This document shows positions 22,233-32,588 of a stretch of 64,000 nucleotides of DNA, one piece after another. The position numbers and the translations under genes were made by a program. The notes below the pieces were generated by a model. It did not search any database. It worked only from the letters and a program-made list of their open reading frames with translations, and was not told the DNA's origin. This stretch comes from Gautieria morchelliformis. Taxonomy: Eukaryota; Basidiomycota; Agaricomycetes; Gomphales; Gomphaceae. The stretch is taken from the NCBI GenBank assembly GCA_015179125.1, contig WHVA01000372.1:52344-116343 (forward strand), written 5' to 3'. How positions within the stretch are numbered: the first letter of the stretch is position 1; the number at the start of each line of letters is the position of its first letter.

Positions 22233-25200
22233 AGATAGAGGACAGCTAGACTCCGCAACCTCTAAGCGCCCATCCTTGCCAATGTGAGGCAACGCTTTCT
22301 GCGTTGCCAGCAAGACTCAATTAGGAAATCTGGTACCGTAAAATCATTTAGAAGACCTTTGTCTGTTTTCCTATGGTTTTGCTTTGTGGATTATTCTACC
22401 CTCAGTCTTGAAATATAACCAAAAAGTTTTTTTTTGCTCCATTATCTTCAAATACATGTTTTAGATGCAGGGGACGAAAGTAAAATTTTTGACCTCTCGA
22501 AATTTGCCTCAATCCGGCAACTCCCGAGAGCTAGCGGAGTCTGAAAAGTAGTTCATCTTGAGCCTCTGGAGCTCTTTAGGACAGTAACAGCGCCTCCTTA
22601 TCAGCTGTGAAGCTTTACTATGGGTCGCAGGAAGGCCAGGGACTTATTAAGGCTAAAAAACCTTGGTAAAAATGCAAAAAAGGTGACTTTTTGACTGATT
22701 CTCCCCCTCATTCAATGTGTCTTGAGCCCAATTCTCATTGTTTATTCCTCCCAAACTCCAGAACGCTGCTTTAGTTGTAGAAGAAGCCTCGCTGAAGCCA
22801 CAAGAGCCAGAAGTTCAGCACAATGAAGAGTTTGATTCAAGCGGCTCGAGTTTCGGCACCCCTTCTGTGCACAGCAGCCGCAGCTCATCCTTCTCTGCCT
22901 CAATTGACTCTTTTCCCCATGAAATCGATGTCTATAATGATGTACAGCTGCTTACCTTCACAAAAAAGCTCCAGGATGGCATCAAAAATTTTCTTGATAA
23001 TGCGAAGAAGAGAGGCCGGCCGTCTCATTATAGCAACACAAACCCAGCCCCTCGCACAAAACGTAAGCATGAAATGGATTCAGAATCCAATACTATGATC
23101 CTTCGCAGTCACGGATACAGGTCAATCACGTCATATTTCAAGAAACGCCGGATGTCGCATGGGTCCAGTCAAGACAGTGAGATGGACTGCATTTCAGTGG
23201 GGAGTTTCTGTGCCAGACAGGAGGAAGAGGAGACAGAGACAGAGATACACAAGGAAGAGGAGGAGCAGGAGGAGAAGGAGGAGGAGGAGGCGGCAAGTCA
23301 AGACGAAGCAACAAGCAGAGTCGAAGCTAGGAATACAATGGCTACCATGGAAACCGAGAATTTGGTTCCATGCACATCAGAAATGGAACTGGATGATGAC
23401 TGGGATGATGAAGGTGATAACAGAGATTATGACGACAGCGAGCGTACACCCATCAATGCAACTCGACAAGCTCGGGCCCAACCCCCACCCTGTGACTCAC
23501 CTGAGATCAAAGCCGCGATCATGAACCTCACTGGACATTCAAAGGAAAAGACACTCGATGTCATCTTCCGTGGCCGCATGCTTGCAATGCTCGCATTTTT
23601 GCGACTTTATACTGCAGGCAATGGCTGGTGGGAAGCACCATTACTAGCATCAACAGCTTCCGGAAAAGGGAAGGGACTTCCATGGTCTCTACACAAATGG
23701 GTTTGGGAATATCTGGCCAACAATGACCAGTTGCCAGTCAGCTTCTATGGAAAGCACATCCAGTCCAGACTCGAAGATGAGGATCTTACCGAAGAACTGA
23801 AGCTCCACCTGCGATCTCTAGACAAAAAATATCTGTGGGCCATCAATGTTGTGCATTACCTAGAACGCCCAGAGGTCAGGTCTCGGCTCAAGATCAAAAA
23901 AACACCAAGTGAGCGCACTGCACGTCGTTGGATGAATGCCATGGACTACCGATATGGAAAGGCACCACATGGCATGTATGTGGATGGGCACGAACGTGCT
24001 GATGTCGTGGAATATCATGAAGATACCTTTCTACCATTTTGGGCATCAATTGAAGACCGGATGATGACCTGGTCAAATGAAAATGATCCCATTTACCCGC
24101 GTGCCATGCCAACCTTCCCAGAACAGAAGCGAATAGTATTGGTGACTCATGACGAGTCGTCATTTTATGCAAATGATCGGCGAACAATGCGCTGGGTACA
24201 TACTACAGAGACTGCAGAACCAGTCAGAAAAGGAGAAGGAGCCTCGATAATGGTCTCAGATTTCTGCTCCCCGGATCTGGGCTGGCTTAAGTCCAAGGAT
24301 GGGTAAGTTAACTACAATTTCAAAGGAAAAGGCTCAGTTTCCACTACAGCACGAGAGAAGCTCGTATATTATTTAAAGCAGGGAGAAATCGCGATGGCTA
24401 TTTTGACTGTGATGATTTGTGTTCACAGACGCTACTCGCCATTGAGCTTTTCGAAGACAATTTCCCAGGAACTGCGGTTGCCGCATTTGGTTTTGACAAT
24501 GCACCTGGACACCAGAAGCGGGCTGACGATGCCCTTTCTGCACGTCACATGCCGGCTCGGGAAAAGTGGAAAATGCAAGATGCAGCCAGGAAGACTTCCA
24601 AATGGAGAGCCGCATGACTTCTATTTCCCAGAGAACCATCCCACCATGCCTGGCTGGTTTAAGGGTATGAAATTAATCATCGAAGAACGGGGTTTCAAGG
24701 AAGAAGGCTCACCCCCAGCCCAGTGCAAGTCATTTAAATGTGCAGATCCAACTGCTGCTTGCTGCTGCCACCGACTTTTATTCAACCAGGAAGATTTTGC
24801 AGCTCAGAAACACAAGATTATCGAGCTTGTAGAGTCTCACGGACACATAGCGTTCTTTTATCTAAAATTCCATTGCGAGCTCAATTTTATTGAGCAATGC
24901 TGGGGGGCTGCAAAGTATGAGTATCAGATGCTCCCACCAACCCAAAATGAGGCTGCAATGGAACAGAATATCCGAATGTGCCTAGATAAGGTAAACCTAC
25001 TTAAGATGCGAAGGTGCTTTCCCCTCCTTATTTTTCTATGGAAACGCTAGCTCACTGTGGGGATATGATACAGGTTTGCTAATCGTTCTGTGAGATTCAT
25101 GGATGCTTACCAAAATGGGATGAATGGCACGCAGGCAAGTTGGGTGAATCAGAAGTATCATGGACATTGAGTTCTTCCTGATTCAATATTGGAGGAGCTC

Positions 25201-25371
25201 TAATGCTTTCTATAGTTAACTGAGTATATATTATTAGATGCCACAGTAGGTAACCTCAAAGTTACTTGTTTACAGGCAACAACATCCGAGCTAGATTTTT
25301 GCCACCTTAACCCTAACCCTGATATTAGTCATGCACGCTTAGAGGTTGCGGAGTCTAGCTGTCCTCTATCT
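22233..25371 (+). mobile_element. TA-target DNA transposon with perfect 36-bp terminal inverted repeats
   Basis: The 36 bases at 22233-22268 and 25336-25371 are exact reverse complements (AGATAGAGGACAGCTAGACT at each outer end). TA flanks both sides. It carries one transposase gene with a DDE pattern of the IS630/Tc1 kind. It sits inside an older LTR, whose two halves flank it. Confidence 0.93.
22620..25203 (+). pseudogene. DDE transposase (IS630/Tc1-like, basidiomycete type), one frameshift and one stop
   Basis: I read four exons. Exon 1 is 22620-22682 (MGRRKARDLLRLKNLGKN), exon 2 begins 22762 after a 79-base intron, then an intron at 24303-24349 and another from 25014 to 25073. The N-terminus holds an acidic Glu-rich region. 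Catalytic motifs: THDESSFYANDRR, FGFDNAPGHQKRADDALSAR and KFHCELNFIEQCWGAAK (D, D, E). A Cys-rich segment (KCADPTAACCCHR) precedes the third. A single frameshift lies near 24580, and TGA at 25168-25170 replaces the arginine expected before VLPDS; the last stop is TAA at 25201-25203. The rest is intact, so decay is recent. Starting at 22738 instead of 22620 is possible. Confidence 0.85.
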
Positions 25372-25373
25372 TA

Positions 25374-25560
25374 ACTCCACTCCACTCCGCTTCTGCACTT
25401 CCACTTTCAGAACAACACCAGAAGCCAAGCAGCTCACATAGTATGGACATCCAGGGTCAGTCAGCAGTCAGGGAGGCGAGGGGAAGGCAGAGTTGCTGGT
25501 GAGTACTGAGCAATGGCCCTGGCTGCTGTCTATGGCTGTCAGGGGACATCTGTTTGCATT
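25374..25560 (+). repeat. 3' part of the LTR split by the DNA transposon
   Basis: Matches 26215-26360 (CTCCACT, CTTCCACTTT, then GGTCAG and AGGCAGAGTTGCTGGTGAGT). Similarity is lost by about 25560. Confidence 0.6.
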
Positions 25561-26068
25561 TTGCATGATGATATATCTTTGCTTTTCCCTGGTTTACTCC
25601 ATCCTTTGATCTGACTCTTCATCTCATCTTCACACATTCAGCAGCAGGCAGTATGGGTGTGGGTGGGTCTCAGTATCACTGTATAGCTGCACTTGCTAGG
25701 CTCCCAATAATGGCCATCACATTCCAACCTGAAGTTTCAAATTTCAGCAAGGCTGTGGAATCAAGGGAAGTAAAGGAGTTGTCCTGGAGTCATTTGGCCA
25801 AGCCCTTGTAAGTGAAATGTTGGAGTGTGGCATCATTTCACTGAGTCTGAGTTGAAGCTTGGGAAAACTCAATGAAATACCAAGAGGCCTTATGATGCAC
25901 CTTCATAACAATTTTCTCCAGTTCAATCTCAGCTTGGGTGGCATTGTCAAAAGGACCAAAGGTGAGTTCAAGCTTGAACCTAAAACTATCACAGTCACTA
26001 AGCCATAGAGGCTTGGGTGAAGTCAACAGCCTTGAAGTGACCATCCTTCCACTCATCAATGCAATTCT

Positions 26069-26547
26069 TGTCAGGGGACACCCTGTTTTCCAGCTCCAAC
26101 ACCATCCTGACCAGTTCCGACACCACCCTGAGTTCCACTTCCATCTCCAATTCCGATTCTGGAAACATTTCTGCTTCTGGGAGAACTTCCACCAGTTCTG
26201 TTCGTTTCACAAATTCCACTCCAGTCTCCAACTTCCACTTTTGGAACAGTGTTGGAAGTCAAGTGACTCATGTAGTGCACGGCATCTAGGGTCGATCAAG
26301 GGTCAGGGAGGCCAGGGGAATGCAGGGTTGATGGCAAGTGCCAGGTGTTAGCCCTGGCTGCAGACTAGCATAGTATAATACAGGCTCACTGGCATTGGGG
26401 GTCCTTAGACTTTTCTCTTTGGATTTCCCCTTGTCAGGTGAGAATCCCCTCTCTTGTATATTCTGTCATTTATGTATGTACTTTGGATTTCCCCTTGCCA
26501 GTTGTGTGGTAGTGTGCTCTCCACAGCTAGCTAGGGTTGCCCTTACA
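26069..26547 (+). repeat. LTR of a truncated gypsy element
   Basis: 479 bases from TGTCAGGGGACACC to GCCCTTACA, with many AACTTCCA/AGTTCCGA words in the first half. A gag relic follows directly, so this is the 5' LTR. The 3' LTR is missing. Confidence 0.7.
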
Positions 26548-26730
26548 GCAGAAAAGTTTCCCCACTAGAGGACAGGCAATCATACTGCATATCGCACTCA
26601 CCATAGGTGTGTTCAGGATTGGAGATAGCGACTCAGAGATTGCAACCTCTTCCACACACATGGCATATGACAGCCCCTCTTCTTACTCCCAACACTGGAA
26701 CACCCATCCCATACTTCTCCAACTTCTAAC

Positions 26731-27640
26731 ATGGACCTGGACGATCGTCTTCGGAATATGGAAGAGGAGTTGACATGGAATGGGATGAAGACGATGATTG
26801 AAACAGCCTTACAAATGATTTTGGCTAAGTTATATATTCCACAAAGTAGCAGAAATGCATTGATGGAGATTGGGAGAAGGGATGTGCATTCTTCAACACA
26901 TGCAGCATCTACTTCATGGTTGTCAGAGACCTTTTCCAAATGACCAGGCTCATATTCACTGGGAATTGTCCTTTTTCAAGTCAGACTGCCCAGCCCACTT
27001 TGCAAACAAGGTGATCTGACACCAAGGAAAAGGCAAGGACAACTACTTCCAGGACTGGGATGCCTTCAAGAAAACCTTCCACCCAGTTCTGCACAAAAAG
27101 ACAAGCAACTCACAGCTCTCACAAAACTCGAAGGGACTGGCTGGTACTAGGCCAAGGATCTGAACGATGACTACACCAACTGCTTCCAGGAGCTCATCGA
27201 CCTCAAGTGGTATGATGACGACAAGACCATCATCATCAAATTCTGACAAGGACTCAATCTGATGCTCCAGAACCAAGTCACCCTGCTTGGGGATGGATCT
27301 CCAGATTTCTATGACCTGGAAGGGTGGAACCAAGCTGCACAGAAGGTGCCCAAAACAGGGAAGTGAACTAGGCCTTTGTGGAGATGAACCAGAGCACAAC
27401 ACACAGTTCTTCTCCTCCTGATCTGCCTCCACCAAAATACGGCGCCGTGTTCATTTCGACATGGAAGACATTTCCACCAGTCACTCCATCTGCCCCCGCT
27501 TGGAACCCTAGCCCCTCTCCTTCGAAGAATGGTCCCACCCCAATGGATGTTGACTGCATGCAGGGAAAAGGCAACACAACTGTCACCTGCTTCTGATGTC
27601 AGCAGCGAGGCCACAGCTTGGCTTCAACATGCTGTTTCTG
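26731..27640 (+). pseudogene. Gypsy gag relic
   Basis: MDLDDRLRNMEEELTWNGMK begins the first piece. Frames then alternate: FFKSDCPAHFANKV, YFQDWDAFKKTFHPVL, DDYTNCFQELIDLKWYDDDK and a TGA in KF-stop-QGLN at 27244-27246. It ends in a zinc knuckle CF-stop-CQQRGHSLA near 27588. The order is that of Ty3/gypsy gag. At least four frameshifts or stops; pol is absent. Confidence 0.75.
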
Positions 27641-27649
27641 CAGATCAAA

Positions 27650-27960
27650 GCCTTGCTTGACATGAACTTGCTTCAATATTAGGCATCCATCGAAATACCC
27701 TCCGCTACAAACTTCAGGAATGGTATTACATCAAAAATATATGGAGCTTATGGACAGTGACCTAGACCGAGTCCTCAAACTGTACAAATGTCTGTGTCCA
27801 GATTCTGGCCTCCGATATGCAACAGGTTTCCTTTGGCATCATAGTTTGAAAATACAACAGGATCATGTGTGGGATTCACTGTAGCATATTGACAATCTAG
27901 GTCATGCACTTAGGCAACAAGATGCCATCTTGTGCTAAACTTGATATAATATAGGTTGAA
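27650..27960 (+). pseudogene. Integrase-like relic
   Basis: LGIHRNTLRYKLQEW (helix-turn-helix like), then DSDLDRVLKLYK, DSGLRYATGFL and HIDNLGHALRQQDA in order. This matches the N-terminal region of integrase-core proteins common in agaricomycetes. The DDE core is missing and stops occur. Confidence 0.5.
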
Positions 27961-28019
27961 AATAATCTCTACAAGCTTCATATGTCATTACTAGAACCAC
28001 ACTCTATCAACTCAAGGAT

Positions 28020-28760
28020 ATGTCCGAGATGCCAAGCACTGCTGCAGATACTGATGCCTCAAAATGGGAGGGAGCTAGTGACAATAATCCAATAAAAATA
28101 GGTCAACCATTCATGGTGCAGAAGTTGGATAATCTTCTAGCATGGTTTCATCAGTAAGTTAAGTAGTCTTCTTTTTGGATGGTAAATAATTAGCCAGAGT
28201 CAAATTGGACCCCCATCCCCTTCTGTGGCAGCTCTTACAGATATACTAGAACTCACCACCTTTTTGGAATGGGGCATTGCCCACAGCTTTGCCATCCATG
28301 CATTATCATCTTCTACCATGTCTTTGACACCGGCCCATAAACTGTCTTTGGCAATCAGTTACCATATCCACCACTGGATTGAACCAACTTTTCAATTGCT
28401 TATGAATGCACCCACCCAAAAGTTTACAGTTGAAGATGCAGCCTTTCTGGGGCAAACGATTATGCTATTAGTCACTACACAAGCCATAATTCAAAACCAT
28501 TGACACCTTGTAGCCTACAATCTACTCAAACTCCAGCACCATCATACTGCCTGCACATGGCCACTGATGGCTTGCCAGTGCAACTGGGAAAACACATGGT
28601 GGGATGGGCTCACTCAACATTATCTCCACCCTGACTTCCCATGCTCACTCCAGGAAATTTTGTGCAAGCTGGAAAAAACATCAGTAATGGGAGTCATGAC
28701 GGAATGCCAACTGCAAGCCATAGAAACCATCAAGCAGAAACTATAAGGTCTGTTTGCACA
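28020..28760 (+). pseudogene. BTB-type protein fragment (C-terminal helical region)
   Basis: After MSEMPSTAADTDASKWEG and a possible intron comes SVAALTDILELTTFLEW, then LSLAISYHIHHWIEPTFQLL and FTVEDAAFLGQTIMLLVTTQ. This order of helices (weight or site word, conserved W, then the D/EA..LG motif) is that of the region after the BTB domain in large agaricomycete families. It continues weakly to about 28760 (LHPDFPCSLQEILCKLE). The BTB domain itself is not visible, so this is a fragment. Confidence 0.5.
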
Positions 28761-29711
28761 AAAATTCCAACGCACCCGCACCATTCCAGGTATTTGACTC
28801 CTCACGCAGTGCCCACTAAGTGTCTTTTTGTGTGCGCACACAGGGTTTGGGTCACACACGCAACATGCAGATTCAATATTACTCTTGCACTTGTTCCTGC
28901 TGCTAACTTAGATGCTGCACAGACACTGCTGTACCTAATGGCATAATATGACATGCTCATGGCACTACCTAAAGACATCCCCACTCTATGTGCCTCCTCC
29001 ACCAGGAATCTGACATGACCAGACAGGATGCTACACCAGAAGAATGCCAGGCCCCTGTTTCTGCTCATGTAATATTGCACCTAGACAACTAAATCAAACA
29101 AATGAAGAAAAAAAAGGTAATCATTAAATATACCAATCAAGTCCCAGCATCACACCTAGCCCTAATTCACCATCATCCTCATGGCTGAAGAACAGCTTAG
29201 TGTCTGGACCAAGGATCATATTCCATATCACGCCATCCACGATACACACCATGTTTTTGAGGTAATGTTACTTGACATTCCTTTTCCATACCCTCAGGTG
29301 CAACAAAGTCAGCAATGAGCGAGGATAAAGGATGAAATGGGGCTGATATTGCTCTCCACTAAGGAGAAAAGGCTCTTCTATGACTCAGACCCCAGAGCAG
29401 TATGCTTCAATTTCAACCTCACATGCACTGCCACCACAGAAGGATATCCCCCACACTGATGCGCCTTATGTTGAAGTATCCATCGCTCAACCATTCCTTA
29501 CTCATCTATGGTCACTCGTGGTTCCACCAGTTCAAGCTCCTCTCGAATCCCATAGTTACAGTAGCTAGTCCACTGTATATTTGTCTGAGACCTCGCGAGT
29601 CGAGGAATATTATTCTTGTCCTTTACTATCACTGCGCTCAAGACCTTATGCCTTGCTGGCTCCCATGGAGCGGTCCATTGCCCTCAAGTCTGAGTGGTTG
29701 AAGATCATCAC
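28761..29711. other. Stretch without a supportable gene
   Basis: Short open frames only. MAEEQLSVWTKDHIPYHAIH near 29182 looks protein-like but is not recognised. Confidence 0.4.
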
Positions 29712-30045
29712 TGTCAGGGGGTGGCCCCTTTTCCAGTTCTGACTCCACCCCAAGTTCCACTAGCTCCACCCGGCACTCACCATCAACCCTGCCCTCCCCT
29801 GGTCTCCCCAACCCTTGATCAACCCTGGATGTCATGTAGTACATGAGCTGCTTCACTTCCGACATTATTCTGAAAGTGGAAGTGTGGGAGTGGAGTGGAG
29901 GTGTAGAAGCATGTGGAACTATCGGAAGTTCTTCCGAAAGTGGAAGCAGAAATGGAAGCAGAGAAAGTGGAACTTGGAGCAGTGTCAGAACTGGTCAGAA
30001 TGGTGTTGGAACTGGTCAGAATGGTACTGTGATTTTGGCATCAGA
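29712..30045. repeat. Rearranged LTR fragments in inverted orientation
   Basis: The first 60 bases (TGTCAGGGGGTGGCCCC...) match the start of the 26069 LTR in plus orientation, while about 29770-30040 match its middle on the minus strand (CATGTACTACATGACATCCA when reversed). The result is a fold-back arrangement of two pieces of one LTR. Confidence 0.6.
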
Positions 30046-30079
30046 TAAGACGAGACTCTCACAATTGGCCAGTATAAGT

Positions 30080-31115
30080 ACATCACTCTAGGTAACATCG
30101 CGAAGGCTACACAACGCAAGATATCCATGTGCAGCACGATCATACTAGGGTACATCTGCCCAGTTACGAAACTCAAATGCTTGTCAGAGGTGAAGCGCAA
30201 AACTCAGACCCAGAGACTGTTCCATTATTGCATGCGAACCGTCTTCTCACGGCTTGTCTCCGCATGACAGAATATATGATCTGTGCTGATGGGGCAATCC
30301 GCCATGCCTTCCCACTACTCGGAGCCTACATCGTTGATTTCCCCGAGCAGGCCCTTGTTGCATGCACCAAAGAAAATTGGTGCCAGTGTGTGTTTGGTAC
30401 CTTTCAGCCTCATGGCTCATGCGCTCCCCCTCGATGCTCTTAAAACCGCTCGTGCCATCCTTGACTTTATCTATCTGGCTCGATATCCCTCCCATTCCAC
30501 GACCACTCTCCAACGCTTGCAGGACGCTTTGGGCCGATTAAGAGACTCGGCTTTCCCAATACCCCCGTATCAAAAATCATGCGGGACTTTGGAGCCACAG
30601 ACTTCATCCCCGTCCTATCAGCATTCCTCAAGTGTACTACATTTCCAAAATATCGCACACCGGTCACTGAGGCGAGCCGATTTGACCTGTATAAGCGCAT
30701 GATCATTACACTCCAATCAATCCAGCGGATAGATCAGCCTGAGAGTACTGTCAAAGACACCATCAGTGCGACCCCACTTGTCCCGCGTGACCGCCGGCGG
30801 AGAAACCGGCCCACTTTGACACCGCGCTCGTCCGTTATAACCAAAAGGCCCAAGAGACCGGCGCACTCGGTGAGCAAATCTACAGTATCCAAGGCATGCC
30901 AATCCTTGCGCCTGCTAGGATATCGCGCTGCCCGCGTGCGCGAAATCTTTCGCCTTCCGCGGGAAATCAATTTGCCTCACCCCGTTGCCACGTTGAGTGG
31001 TATTCAACCTTCCGCGCCCCTGTACGCTGTATCTGTTGCGAAAGGCCCTGCCAGTCTGCCAGTGGACGTGTTGCCATGGTCAGTCTCAGCTCGATTCGGT
31101 GAAGTTGCCACTTGA
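30080..31115 (+). pseudogene. Plavaka-type (CACTA-like) transposase relic
   Basis: The hallmark [20 protein letters not shown], then [14 protein letters not shown], is at 30274-30390. Later in another frame: [18 protein letters not shown], then MRDFGATDFIPVLSAFL, TFPKYRTPVTEASRFDLYKR, ATPLVPRDRR and HVEWYSTFRAP. This is the order in Plavaka transposases, which are abundant in agaricomycetes. At least four frameshifts; N- and C-terminal parts are missing. Confidence 0.8.
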
Positions 31116-32588
31116 TGTGCACCGCGGTTCGGCCCTAAAATTGATAGAACGTTAGATACGAATAAGTAACTCCCTGCCAGGATCGGTGCGTGCAATTTTA
31201 TGTTAGCGATTTGATGGATTTGTACACGTTCGAGTTTTATAACAATTAGTTGCCATCCTGTTGGTGGTGGCGAGGCCCGGAGGTAAATTCGGCCACGCTG
31301 CGACGCCTTGAGGAGAGAGACCCCATCGTCCGATACAGCCAGGGCTGAAGCGACGTAGCCTGTGAAGATCGACAAAGCCCGGGCTACAGCGACGGAGCCT
31401 GAGAGGTCCTCCTCCGAGGTATGATGGCGATCCCGCGCTATGAAGGGAGCCAGACGAACCCACAGAACGCAACGCAGCTCACCGAAGCGTGTATTTTTAC
31501 CCGGCGATCGGGAAAATACCGTGTATCTTCAGAGTGGTCAGGCGTACAAAGGGACGGAGTGGAGGATTCCAGCAGTAGACACAGTAAGATGATCGTATGC
31601 AGTCGAATGGGAGAATCAGAAGCGCGCGATCAGACAGTAATAAAAGGGCTGAGAAATATTCAGGAGACTAGGGCGTGTATCGAGGTCGTTGCGAAGCACT
31701 TCACTATGTGGAGAACAATCATACCGATGTTTAATTTTCACTTTCCGAATCCGTACCATGACTTGATTAAATCATTTGGAGGTGGTGACCAGTGAAGACC
31801 AGTGGATGGTAGGAAAGGTTAGCTTCTCCCAAAGGCAATTGACGGCCGTGACCAACGAAGTGTGTTCTTTAAATTTGCAGCCTGAGGAATATAGCTACAT
31901 CATTATAAATACGCTCCCGACCGAAAATTGGGATTCTCTTCGACTAAATAGCTTCGAGAACTGCTTTGCCACTCTATGAAAATTTACGTTGCATCCCAGG
32001 TTATAGTTCAATTTGCCGGATTCAGGGTTGCTCTCTCAGACATTGCAGGACCGATCATCATGACCTCGGATCCCTGGAAGAATAAATGTATAGAAACAAC
32101 ATTTCGCTAAAGTCGTTTCTATATAATCGGTAATTTCGCTTGGGCGTTCTCGAGCCTGCGCCTCCGCGTTCCTTCATTTTCACATCAACAGGATGTAGTA
32201 CTATGCGTGCGTTCGGTCGCGATGGTGCAGCCGCTCGTCTCTTCGGTAACTATCGACAACAATATTGCACTAGTATATACTAGTAGCTGCGCCGTGCAAC
32301 GCGTCTGGAGTACTCCGAGTCGAAGAGCATTAAATATTAGGTATGTATGAAAAATTCTGTGAGAGCTGAGTTCAGGCGCGTTCGACATCTTTTAATTCTG
32401 CCCTGAGACACCGATTGGATCTCGTTGTCAGTGACCGCCGCGCGCATGCCGCTTGTGCATGTGGTTCAGGCGGCCCGGCCCCGCTTTCTGGAGAACTGGG
32501 GTGGGTATAAGAGCTTTCGCTGGCGAACCCATGAGTCTTCTGGCCCTCTATCCCTAAAATCTTCGTTATCGCACTAGCCGAGGAAACC
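31116..32588. other. Intergenic, with a degenerate 36-base tandem repeat
   Basis: No gene supported. At about 31335-31405 two copies of a roughly 36-base unit (AGCC.GGGCT..AGCGACG.AGCCTG) follow each other. The right end is the promoter region of the transporter gene. Confidence 0.4.

Noticed and set aside
25301-25320. CCCTAACCCT-like telomere words inside the Tc1-like element
   Set aside because: Only two and a half units, within a transposon 3' region, with no telomeric context.
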